Below, piece after piece: positions 49,962-59,979 of a stretch of 64,000 bases of DNA; positions within the stretch are counted from its first letter, which is position 1; the number at the start of each line of letters is the position of its first letter. The notes beneath the pieces are model-generated. The model searched no databases and was not told where the DNA came from. It saw only the letters and a list, made by a program, of their open reading frames with translations. Source of the DNA: Xiphophorus maculatus (taxonomy: Eukaryota > Chordata > Actinopteri > Cyprinodontiformes > Poeciliidae); NCBI RefSeq assembly GCF_002775205.1, contig NC_036459.1:5463466-5527465 (forward strand), written 5' to 3'. A program made the translations under genes and the position numbers.

Positions 49962-52799
49962 TCGTTTTTTTTGGACATTTTCGATGTGCATGTCGGTTTT
50001 TGCACATTTTCGACATCATAATATAGCATGTCGTTTTTTTAGACATTTTCGACGTCATAGTATAGCATGTCGTTTTTTTCGACATTTTCGACGTCAGAGT
50101 ATATTTGACATTTTCGACGTCATAGTACAGTATGTCGTTTTTTTGGACATTTTCGACGTCATAGTATAGCATGTCGTTTTTTTGGACATTTTCGACGTCA
50201 TAGTATAGCATGTCATTTTTTTTTACATTTTCGACGTCATAGTATATAGCATGTCGTTTTTTTGACATTTTTGACGTCATGGTATAGCGTGTCATTTTTT
50301 TTGACATTTTCGACGTCATAGTATAGCGTGTCGTTTTTTTGGACATTTTCGACGTCATAGTATAGCATCTCATTTTTTTGGAAATTTTCGACGTCATAGT
50401 ATAGCATGTCGTTCTTTTGACATTTTCGACGTCATAGTATAGCATGTCATTTTTTTTTAGAATTTCGACGTCATAGTATAGCATGTCATTTCTTGGACAT
50501 TTTCGACGTCATAGTATAGCATGTCGTTTTTTTGACATTTTCGACGTCATAGTATAGCATGTCGTTTTTTTGACATTTTCGACGTCATAGTATAGCATGT
50601 CGTTTTTTTTACATTTTCGACGTCATAGTATATAGCATGTCGTTTTTTTGACATTTTCGACGTCATAGTATATAGCATGTCATTTTTATGGACATTTTCG
50701 ACGTCATAGTATAGCATGTCGTTTTTATGGACATTTTCGACGTCATAGTATAGCATGTTGTTTTTTTGGACATTTTCGACGTCATAGTATAGCATGTCGT
50801 TCTTTTGACATTTTCGACGTCATAGTATAGCATGTAGGTTTTTTGACATTTTCGAAGTCATATCATGTCGTTTTTTTTGACATTTTCGACGTCATAGTAT
50901 AGCGTGTCGTTTTTTTGGACATTTTCGACGTCATAGTATAGCATCTCATTTTTTTGGAAATTTTCGACGTCATAGTATAGCATGTCGTTTTTTTAGACAT
51001 TTTCGACGTCATAGTATAGCATGTCGTTTTTTCGACATTTTCGACGTCAGAGTATATTTGACATTTTCGACGTCATAGTACAGTATGTCATTTTTTTGGA
51101 CATTTTCGACGTCATAGTATAGCATGTCGTTTTTTTGGACATTTTCGACGTCATAGTATAGCATGTCATTTTTTTTTACATTTTCGACGTCATAGTATAT
51201 AGCATGTCGTTTTTTTGACATTTTTGACGTCATGGTATAGCGTGTCATTTTTTTTGACATTTTCGACGTCATAGTATAGCGTGTCGTTTTTTTGGACATT
51301 TTCGACGTCATAGTATAGCATCTCATTTTTTTGGAAATTTTCGACGTCATAGTATAGCATGTCGTTCTTTTGACATTTTCGACGTCATAGTATAGCATGT
51401 CATTTTTTTTTAGAATTTCGACGTCATAGTATAGCATGTCATTTCTTGGACATTTTCGACGTCATAGTATAGCATGTCGTTTTTTTGACATTTTCGACGT
51501 CATAGTATAGCATGTCGTTTTTTTGACATTTTCGACGTCATAGTATATAGCATGTCGTTTTTTTGACATTTTCGACGTCATAGTATAGCATGTCGTTTTT
51601 TTTACATTTTCAACGTCATAGTATAGCATGTCATTTTTATGGACATTTTCGACGTCATAGTATAGCATGTCGTTTTTATGGACATTTTCGACGTCATAGT
51701 ATAGCATGTTGTTTTTTTGGACATTTTCGACGTCATAGTATAGCATGTCGTTCTTTTGACATTTTCGACGTCATAGTATAGCATGTAGGTTTTTTGACAT
51801 TTTCGAAGTCATATCATGTCGTTTTTTTGGACATTTTCAACGTCATAGTATAGCATGTCGTTTTTTTTGGACATTTTCGACGTCATAGTATATATAGCAT
51901 GTCGTTTTTTTGGACATTTTCGACGTCATAGTATAGCATGACGTTTTTTCGACATTTTCGACGTCATAGTATAGCATGTCGTTTTTTCGACATTTTCGAC
52001 GTCATAGTATAACGTCATTTTTTTGGAAATTTTCGACGTCATAGTATAGCATCTCATTTTTTTGGAAATTTTCGACGTTATAGTATAGCATGTCGTTTTT
52101 TTGGACATTTTCGACGTCATAGTATATATAGCATGTCGTTTTTTAGAACATTTTCGACGTCATAGTATAACGTCATTTTTTTGGAAATTTTCGACGTCAT
52201 AGTATAGCATGTCGTTTTTTTGGACATTTTCGACGTCATAGTATAACAGGTCATTTCTTGGACATTTTCGACGTCATAGTATAGCATGTCGTTTTTTTGG
52301 ACATTTTTGACGTCATAGTATAGCACGTCGTTTTTATGGACATTTTCGACGTCATAGTATATATAGCATGTCGGTTTTTGCACATTTTCGACGTCATAGT
52401 ATAACAGGTCATTTCTTGGACATTTTCGACGTCATAGTATAGCACGTCGTTTTTTTGGACATTTTCGACGTCATAGTATAGCATGTCATTTTTTGGACAT
52501 TTTCGACGTCATGTCATTTTTTTTTGGACATTTTTGACGTCATAGTATAGCATGTCGTTTTTTGGACATTTTCGACGTCATAGTATAGCATGTCGTTTTT
52601 TTGGACATTTTCGACGTCATAGTATAGCATGTCGTTTTTTTGACATTTTCGACGTCATAGTATAGCATGTCGGTTTTTGCACATTTTCGACGTCATAGTA
52701 TAGCATGTCGTTTTTTTGGACATTTTCGACGTCATAGTATAGCATGTCGTTTTTTTGACATTTTCGACGCCATAGTATAGCATGTCGTTTTTTTGACAT

Positions 52800-52916
52800 G
52801 CTATGTCGACCTCACATTGTGAGGTGAAACTCAGGTTCAGATACTTCAAATAATGTTACAGTTCAGATCTCTTCCTGGAGGTTGAGGAGAATCTGATCTT
52901 TGACCTCTGTACTGTA
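52800..52916. other. unique spacer at the satellite orientation switch
   Basis: 117 bases of non-satellite sequence (contains CCTCACATTGTGAGG, a near-perfect palindrome) separate forward units on the left from inverted units on the right. Confidence 0.7.
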
Positions 52917-53688
52917 CGAAAATGTCCTAAAAAACGACATGCTATACTATGACGTCGAAAAAACGACATACTATACTATGACGTCGAAAATGTCCAAAAA
53001 AACGACATGCTATACTATGACGTCGAAAATGTCCAAAAAAAACGACATACCACTGACATATTCTATGACGTCGAAAATGTCCAAAAAATGACATGCTATA
53101 CTATGACGTCGAAAATGTCCAAAAAATGACATGCTATGATGTCAAAAATGTCCGAAAATGGACATAATATACTATGATGTTGAAAATGTCCGAAATATGA
53201 CGTCAAAAATGTCCGAAAAATGACGTCAAAAATGTCCAAAAAATGACATGCTATACTATGACGTCGAAAATGACCAAAAAAACGACATGCTATACTATGA
53301 CGTCAAAAATGTCCAAAAAAAAATGACATGACGTCGAAAATGTCCAAAAAATGACATGCTATACTATGACGTCAAAAATGTCCGAAAAAGGACATGCTAT
53401 ACTATGATGTTGAAAATGTCCGAAAAATAACATACTATGACGTCGAAATGTCCGACAAATGACTTACCATATTATGACGTCGAAAATGTCCAAAAAAACG
53501 ACATGACGTCGAAAATGTCCAAAAAACGACATGCTATACTATGACGTTGAAAATGTCCCAAAAAATTACATACTATAAAACTATGACGTCAAAAATGTCC
53601 AAAAACCGACATGCTATACTCTGACGTCGAAAATGTCCTAAAAAACGACATGCTATAATATGACGTCGAAAATGTCGAAAAAACTTCC
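52917..53688 (-). repeat. 39-bp minisatellite, inverted and degenerate array, left of L1
   Basis: The same unit as in 46021-52799 but in opposite orientation (ATGACGTCGAAAATGTCC, ACGACATGCTATACT), with more substitutions and shortened units than the forward array. It is interrupted at about 53690 by the L1. Confidence 0.9.
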
Positions 53689-53818
53689 GGTCATGTCGTG
53701 GTGCTGAACGGACGTGCGGTGGAGCCCTCTCCAATTTCCTTCTAAAAAACTAAATTAACAACCTGTACTATCTTGCTTTTCGTTTCTTTAGTTAACTGTA
53801 CTAGTTATCGCTGACCAA

Positions 53819-54817
53819 ATGGCACCAAAGAACTCAAAACCAACCTCCAAAAAGACTTTAATAACATCTATGTTGAGCCCAGCGCAACAGTCTAGGAGCA
53901 GCAAGCTAGCTAGCGTTAGCATGGCCTTCAGCGACGGGGCAGCTTCTCCCCCAGATGGCAGTGGCTCTTCGGATATGCCTCCCGTCAACAACGAATCCAC
54001 AGTCACAGATGGTGATGGTCTGGCGGCCATGGAAGCAGGTAGCTCTAGTGACCTCGTGGCAGCTATTAACTCGATGAAAGATGACTTTGTGAAGAGATTT
54101 GATAGCCTGCTAACTGCTATCCAGGGGGTGCAATCGGATATAAGAATTGTTGCCGCGCGTGTTACACAAGCGGAGGACAGAATCAGCGCTAGCGAGGATT
54201 CTGTTGCTTCCCTGCAAGCCGATAACACTGCTACGAAAACTACCATTGAGGCTCTGCAACTAAAGATAGACGACCTGGAAAATCGTAGTCGCCGTTCCAA
54301 CCTCCGTCTTATCGGTCTCCCTGAGGGGACTGAAGGTTCTGACATGTGTGCATTTTTGGAGAAATGGCTGCCTGAGGTGCTTGGTGCAGAAACGTTCCCG
54401 ATCCCGCTGATCATAGAGAGAGCATACAGAGTCGGGCGGGTTGACGCTGCGGGGACACGGTCCAGAGCGGTGGTCATGAAGCTGCTGAACTACGCGGACA
54501 AAGTCCGGATCATGAAGGCTGCCAGGACGAGGGGAGAAATACGTTTGAAGAATAACAGAGTCATGTTCTTCCCGGACGTTTCTGCCGAACTTCTGAAAAA
54601 GCGCAAGATATTTGACCAAGTGAAAAAGGATCTGTCTTCTATTTCTCTGGAGCTACCGGAGCTGCGCTACGGTGTTGTTCACCCGGCCACACTTTTGGTG
54701 ACGTACAAGAAGAAACGTCACGCTTTTGACAAGGCAGCAGAAGCTGAGTCCTTCGTCCTGCAGCTCCAGCGGGAGCGTAACCTGGTTACGAACCAGGTAG
54801 AGGTCCAAGAAAGGTGA
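53819..54817 (+). CDS. L1 ORF1 RNA-binding protein (332 residues, intact)
   Basis: Nucleic-acid chaperone that packages L1 RNA. The N-terminus (residues 1-75) is Ser/Lys-rich and disordered-looking. Residues ~80-157 have heptad-like spacing of a coiled coil (IRIVAARVTQAEDRI, VASLQADNTATKTTIEALQL) for trimer formation. From residue ~158 comes NLRLIGLPEGTEG, the start of the RRM, followed by a C-terminal domain with RAVVMKLLNYADKVRIMKAA. The frame is open from ATG 53819 to stop TGA. Confidence 0.88.
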   Translation: MAPKNSKPTSKKTLITSMLSPAQQSRSSKLASVSMAFSDGAASPPDGSGSSDMPPVNNESTVTDGDGLAAMEAGSSSDLVAAINSMKDDFVKRFDSLLTAIQGVQSDIRIVAARVTQAEDRISASEDSVASLQADNTATKTTIEALQLKIDDLENRSRRSNLRLIGLPEGTEGSDMCAFLEKWLPEVLGAETFPIPLIIERAYRVGRVDAAGTRSRAVVMKLLNYADKVRIMKAARTRGEIRLKNNRVMFFPDVSAELLKKRKIFDQVKKDLSSISLELPELRYGVVHPATLLVTYKKKRHAFDKAAEAESFVLQLQRERNLVTNQVEVQER

Positions 54818-55348
54818 ACAATTATATGACGTGGTCTAATCATATCTCACTATGTATGCAAATATGGTCACATATCTGTAAGTGCACTTGTATATTCATA
54901 TCTTTTCAATTCTTTGACTTGATGGTTTATAATGGTTATTAATGCAGCTCTATTTTGTGTTTAATACACATGGTCAATTTACAATATGGTTAGGGTAACT
55001 AAGGTTAAGACATGCAAATGTGTGTTTATTTTCATTATAGTTTATTGGTTGTTAAGTTCATTACTGATTTTCTGGGGGCTGCGGTTTGATGGGGTTTCTC
55101 TATATGCTGTTCCTCTTCGTCATGAGTGCTGGGGTGGACCAGCAGGGCTTCATGGCCGAGCCTGGATGGCTCCTTGGGAAGTGTTCTCAGTGGGTTGGGT
55201 GGGTGTACTTCGTTTGGGGATTTACACCCTATTGTCTAATTGTTGTTGGTTGTGTCTGTATTTTCTTGTCTTTGTCTGTCATGTTTTCCCTCTGCAGCTC
55301 ACTCTTTAATACACATGCCATGGCTGAAATAATTTTTTCTTTTTTCTG

Positions 55349-58300
55349 ATGGCCTCTGACCTTCAATTCACCTCTTGGAATGTAAGAGGTCTGAATAAAC
55401 TTGTCAAACTGAGACAGGTGATGAAAAGGATTCAACAATTAAAGGCTAAGATAGATTTCCTCCAGGAGACTCATTTGACCCCTGATGATGTTAGTAGAGT
55501 GAGGAGAAGATGGCATGGTCGGGTTTTTTCTACTTCCTTTAGCTCACACTCGAGGGGCGTAATCACACTAATCCACAGCTCGGTGCCATTCCAGCTCATC
55601 AATGTAACTGAGGATCGATATGGCAGATATCTAATTGTACAATGTGTGATTCTGTCTGTGAAACTAAATTTGGTCAATATTTACGGGGCAAACAATGATA
55701 ACCCTGCTTTTTTTAGACACCTGTTTCTGTCTGTAGCGTCGCTTCCTGGAGGGTACATCATAGGAGGTGATTTTAACTGTACACTCATTCCAACGTTAGC
55801 TAGATCAACAGGCAAAGATGTTTCTCATGCTCAAACAAGGAAAGAACTACTTAACTTTATGAAAGAACTCAACTTGGTTGACATATGGAGAAATATGCAT
55901 CCTAATCAGTTTTCTTTCTCATGCTATTCTGGTACTTGCCAAACATTTTCAAGAATTGATTACTATTTAGTCTCAGCTGATCTAGTTCCACACATTACTA
56001 ATAGTTGGCATGACAGCATAGTAATATCTGATCACGCTCCGGTGTCATTCTGCCTTAGGGTTCCTAATCTTTCCTTTTCATCTAAGTGGCGTCTACAATC
56101 AATTTGGCTTAGGGACCCAGATTTCATACAATTTATTGGAGCAAAAATAGATATGTATTTTGAATTGAACACTCACCAAACCTCGGCTACAGTGAGATGG
56201 GAGGCCTTTAAGGCATTCTTAAGAGGCCAAATGATCAGTTTTACCAGCTTCAAGCATAAAACTAACAAACAAGAATTGGAACAACTAGATAGATCTATTA
56301 AAAGCACAGAAACACAACTATTTCATAATCCTTCAACCCAACTAAACACAGAACTTCTTAGGTTAAGAGCCAAATACAACATGCTGTCTACAAATAAAGC
56401 AATTAAAAGTTTAATGAGACTGAAACAATCATATTTTGAACAAGGTGAGAAGGCTAGTAAGTTGTTGGCTTGGCGTATCAAACAGGAACAAACAGATAAA
56501 GCAATAAACTCAATTCAAACAGCTGAAGGAGTGTTTACATCTGACCTAAAAGAAATAAACAGCACGTTTTCAAAATTTTACTACAATTTGTATAGCTCAG
56601 ATTACTCAGACCTAGCTCCCCATGCACAAACTGTTTTCTTGGATTCATTAGAATTTACTCCCCTAGATAGTGAATCCTTAAACTCACTTGATTTTGAGCT
56701 CAATGCACAATTATTATCTGAGGCTATAACCGGTTTGAAAGGTGGTAAAAGCCCAGGGCCTGATGGAATCCCAATTGAAATATATAAAATTTTTCAATCC
56801 AAACTGATACCTCCTATGATTGACATGTATCTGGAATCCTTTAGTAAAGGATCTCTCCCTCCCTTACTTAATACAGCAATCATCTCCCTACTCCTGAAGC
56901 CAGGTAAACCTGCAACTCAATGCAGCTCATATAGGCCAATTTCTCTTATTAATAATGATGTTAAAATTTTGTGTAAAGTGTTAGCTAGGAAGTTGGAGCT
57001 ACTCTTACCCATGTTGATTCACCCTGATCAAAATGGTTTTGTACAAGGAAGACAGGGTTTTCACAACATCAGAAGGGTGTTTAATGTAATTTTTGAAAAA
57101 TCTGGAGCTGGATGCAGAGAAGGCCTTTGACAGGATAGAATGGCAATATATGTTTGCTGTTATGGAACGCTTTGGCATAGGAGGGAAATTTCTTAGCTGG
57201 GTAAAGCTAATTTACTCTAACCCACAAGCTGAAATTTTAACCAATGGTCTAACTTCATCTCCCTTTAAATTGAAACGTGGAACAAGACAGGGCTGCCCCC
57301 TTTCTCCTCTGTTGTTCACATTGGCCATCGAACCTTTAGCTATGGCAATTCGCAAACACGATAATATAACCGGTATAAGATTAGGGAGCTTAGAAAACCA
57401 TATAGCATTGTATGCAGACGACATAATCCTGTTTTGCTCCAAGCTGGGTAACACTGTGCCCGCAATAACTGATTTAATTAAGTCTTTTGGAGTTTTTTCA
57501 GGATATAAGGTAAATGATGCAAAATCTGAAATACTGTACCTATCAGAAAACGAACGTCTCAATCCTCCAATTTCAACTCCATATGTAGCGTCTAAACAAG
57601 GATTTACCTATCTAGGTGTTAAAGTTACCCCTAAAATACATAATATCATTCCAACTAATTATAACCCCCTTACAGAATCAGTTATGCAATTAATAGAAAG
57701 ATGGTCCAGACTACCCATTTCCTTAATAGGCCGCATCAATATCATAAAAATGACAATATTGCCAAAATTTCTATACGTTTTCCAATCAGTTCCACTTTCC
57801 CCTCCCCTCTTCTTCTTTAAGGAGATAAATAAAACTTTTTCCAACTTCATCTGGAACGGTAAGCGTCCTAGAGTGAGACTGTCCCTTTTATATCTACCTT
57901 TTGACAGGGGTGGTTTACAATTGCCAAATTTATTATGGTATTTCTGGGCAGCCCAGATCAGGGCAGCTATGTTTTACTTTATTTCCAGAGAGCCCCCAGC
58001 GTGGGTTACAATGGAGTCCCAGCATATCTCTATTCCTATAAACTTATACTTGTACTCATCAGACAGGAAAAAACTTATTAAACAAACAAAAAACCCTTTT
58101 CTGAAAAATACAATGCTTGTCTGGCAAAAAGTACTTGATTATTTGGGAGAAAAACAACAGCTATCCCAGTTCTCACCCATCTTTGGAAACAGGGACTTTG
58201 GTCCAGGTAGAGCAGACCCAGGTTTTAAACTCTGGTCTGCTAAGGGGTTAGCTAAGGTATCTGATCTTTTTATAGGGAGAGTATTTATGTCATTCGAAGA

Positions 58301-59123
58301 ACTTAAAAACAAACATGACATTCCTACTAAACATTTCTATAAATATCTTCAAGTTCGGAATTTCATTTTATGCAAGCAACAAAATAATCTTGATCTGCCC
58401 TCTTTGTCTCCACTAGAAGACATTATTGTAAGTCACCTATATGACGGAGGACAGGTGTCTCTAATTTATTCCTTGTTGGTTGACAATTGTAAAGAATCTT
58501 CGACTAACATCCTAAAAGCACGGGAAGCGGACTTGGGAGAGAACTTGTCGAGTGAGGAATGGTCAGTAGCTTGCACTTCGATTCATACACAATCTGCTAA
58601 CACAAATTCCAAATTATTACAATACAAATGGCTGACTAGGCAATACATCACTCCAGCTAAATTGCATAATTTTAACCCTAATATTCCTGACACTTGCATT
58701 AAATGTACTTCCCAAAAAGGTTCTTTATTTCATTGCATGTGGGCGTGTCCCCGAGTGTTAGCGTTTTGGAAAGATGTATTGATTGTGATAGGTCAGATGA
58801 TTGGTAAAAAGGTTCCTTTGGATCCTAAAATGTGCATCTTGAATATTTATCCTGAAGACTTTGTTATCCCAAACAACTTGAGATCCTTACTTAATGTCTC
58901 CTTTTTGGAAGCTAAACGTTGCATTGCGCTCTCTTGGAAGAAAAGGACATTATGTGGAATTTCACAATGGACCACACAAATGACGTTCTACTTTGCACTT
59001 GAGAAAATCAGTTACTTTACTAAGAATAAGCTTGATAAATTTTGGGTGGTCTGGTCTGTCTTTTACACTTGGCTGTGCCAAAATGATATCCAACTTGATG
59101 GATGGAAAGAGGGATGGCTATAA
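55349..59123 (+). pseudogene. L1 ORF2 endonuclease/reverse transcriptase, frameshifted
   Basis: Two overlapping frames, 55349-57130 and 57093-59123, +1 relative to each other. The first starts MASDLQFTSWNVRGLNKL with an APE-type endonuclease (FLQETHL, IIGGDFNCTL, SRIDYYLVS, SDHAPVSF, residues 1-~235), then the reverse transcriptase start (GGKSPGPDGIPIEIYK, SYRPISL, NGFVQGRQGFHNIRRV). The frame breaks between FNVIFEKS and LDAEKAFDRIEW, just before the first catalytic Asp motif; a few residues normally present are missing, so a small deletion caused it. The second frame has RGTRQGCPLSPLLF, the catalytic YADD (57411-57422), YLGVKVT and the C-terminal C-x2-C-x8-H-x3-C motif (about 58695-58752). 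All catalytic residues seen are intact; only this deletion inactivates it. Confidence 0.9.
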
Positions 59124-59342
59124 GGCCATATGGTGAGTCAAATTGATGTTTATGTCGGTTGGTCAGTTAAGGGTCTGCTGCAACCCCCCGCCCCCCCCTT
59201 TTTTTTTTTTTGTCTACCCTGTGTATATGCCCTTTGGGTTTTCGTCTGTTCTAGGTCTACATTCTAAGTATTTGTAAGTGAATATATGTATGTTTCTTGT
59301 TCTCCTGTTAAAAATCAATAAATAAATGTTTAAAAAAAAAAA

Positions 59343-59790
59343 ATGTCCGAAAAAGGACATAATATACTATGATGTTGAAAATGTCCGAAAAATAACATAC
59401 TATGACGTCAAAAATGTCCGAGAAAGGACATACTATACTATGTCAAAAATGTCCAAAAAATGACATAGTATACTGTATATACTATGATGTCGAAAATGTC
59501 CCAAAAAATGACATACTATACTATGATGTCGAAAATGTCCAAAAAATGACATACTATACTGTATATACTATGATGTTGAAAATGTCCGAAAAATAACATA
59601 CTGATGTCGAAAATGTCCAAAAAATGACATGCTATACTATGATGTTGAAAATGTCCAAAAAATAACTTGCTATACTATGTCCGAAAAATGACTTCGATGT
59701 CATAGTATAGTAGGTCATTTTTTTTTACATTTTCGACGTCAAAATTATATAGTATAATATGACGTCGAAATTGTCTGAAAAATGACATAC
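59343..59790 (-). repeat. 39-bp minisatellite, inverted degenerate array, right of L1
   Basis: Continuation of the inverted array after the L1. Units read ATGATGTTGAAAATGTCCGA, AAAATGACATACTATACT and similar, with many insertions (TGTATATACTATGATG) and lost units, showing older sequence at the array edge. One forward unit is present near 59700-59740. Confidence 0.85.
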
Positions 59791-59978
59791 CATAAAAACG
59801 AAGTAAAAAGACACAGTATAGTATGTCAAAAATGAGGTAAAAAGACACATAGTATATAGTATGATGCCAAAAACTTGGTAAAATTTCGCGTATTATAGTA
59901 TGATGTCAAAAACGAGTTAAAAAGACACATAGTATAGTATGATGTCAAAAACGAGGTAAAAAGACACATACCTCATCA
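59791..59978 (+). repeat. derived satellite variant (~50 bp period)
   Basis: Four to five copies of a related unit with AAAAAGACACATAGTATAGT and ATGATGTCAAAAACGAGGT, sharing the TAGTATA...GATGTCAAAAA core of the 39-bp satellite but with a new GAGGTAAAAAGACACA block. Confidence 0.75.
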
Positions 59979-59979
59979 T

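Larger units (their letters stand above)
46021..52799 (+). repeat. 39-bp minisatellite, forward array (~170 units)
   Basis: Near-continuous copies of a 39-bp unit. Its parts in order are GTCG, a T run of 6-9, GGACATTTTCGACGTCATAG and TATAGCAT. Variants lose one or two bases or replace the GGACATTTTC part by TTAGAATTTC. Every unit carries an AatII palindrome (GACGTC) within CGACGTCA, one base from the CRE palindrome TGACGTCA. Because 39 is a multiple of three, the minus strand shows long open frames with a 13-residue repeat (MLYYDVENVQKND); these are not considered genes. The array contains short inverted units at 47239-47284, 48701-48745 and 49917-49963. Confidence 0.95.
53689..59342 (+). mobile_element. 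nearly full-length L1-group LINE inserted in the satellite
   Basis: Begins about 53689 (CTTCCGGTCATGTCGTGG), has a short 5' UTR of about 130 bases, ORF1 (53819-54817), a 530-base inter-ORF region, ORF2 (55349-59123 in two frames) and a 3' UTR ending in AATAAATGTTT plus poly(A) at 59331-59342. The satellite resumes directly on both sides in the same orientation. A target duplication of the type AAAATGTC(C)GAAAAA is compatible with both flanks, but the repeat nature of the target makes it undecidable. ORF2 is broken, so the copy cannot move on its own. Confidence 0.9.

Noticed and set aside
46021-52799. Centromeric satellite with CENP-B boxes
   Set aside because: The unit has TTCG but not the CGGG part of the CENP-B box, and the array is short and lies between ordinary genes.
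46021-52799. CRISPR-like array
   Set aside because: The units are contiguous without unique spacers, and the DNA is a vertebrate nuclear sequence.
46078-53091. Many long open frames (100-194 residues) with MLYYDVENVQKND or MTSKMSKKRHAI repeats across the satellite
   Set aside because: They arise because the 39-bp unit is a multiple of three and lacks a stop in several frames; they start and end with unit variants, not with gene signals.
53788-54477. A 229-residue minus-strand open frame
   Set aside because: Antisense of L1 ORF1; no independent signals.
54986-55349. Small hydrophobic proteins between L1 ORF1 and ORF2
   Set aside because: The frames overlap each other, lie in the normal inter-ORF region of the L1 and show no domain.
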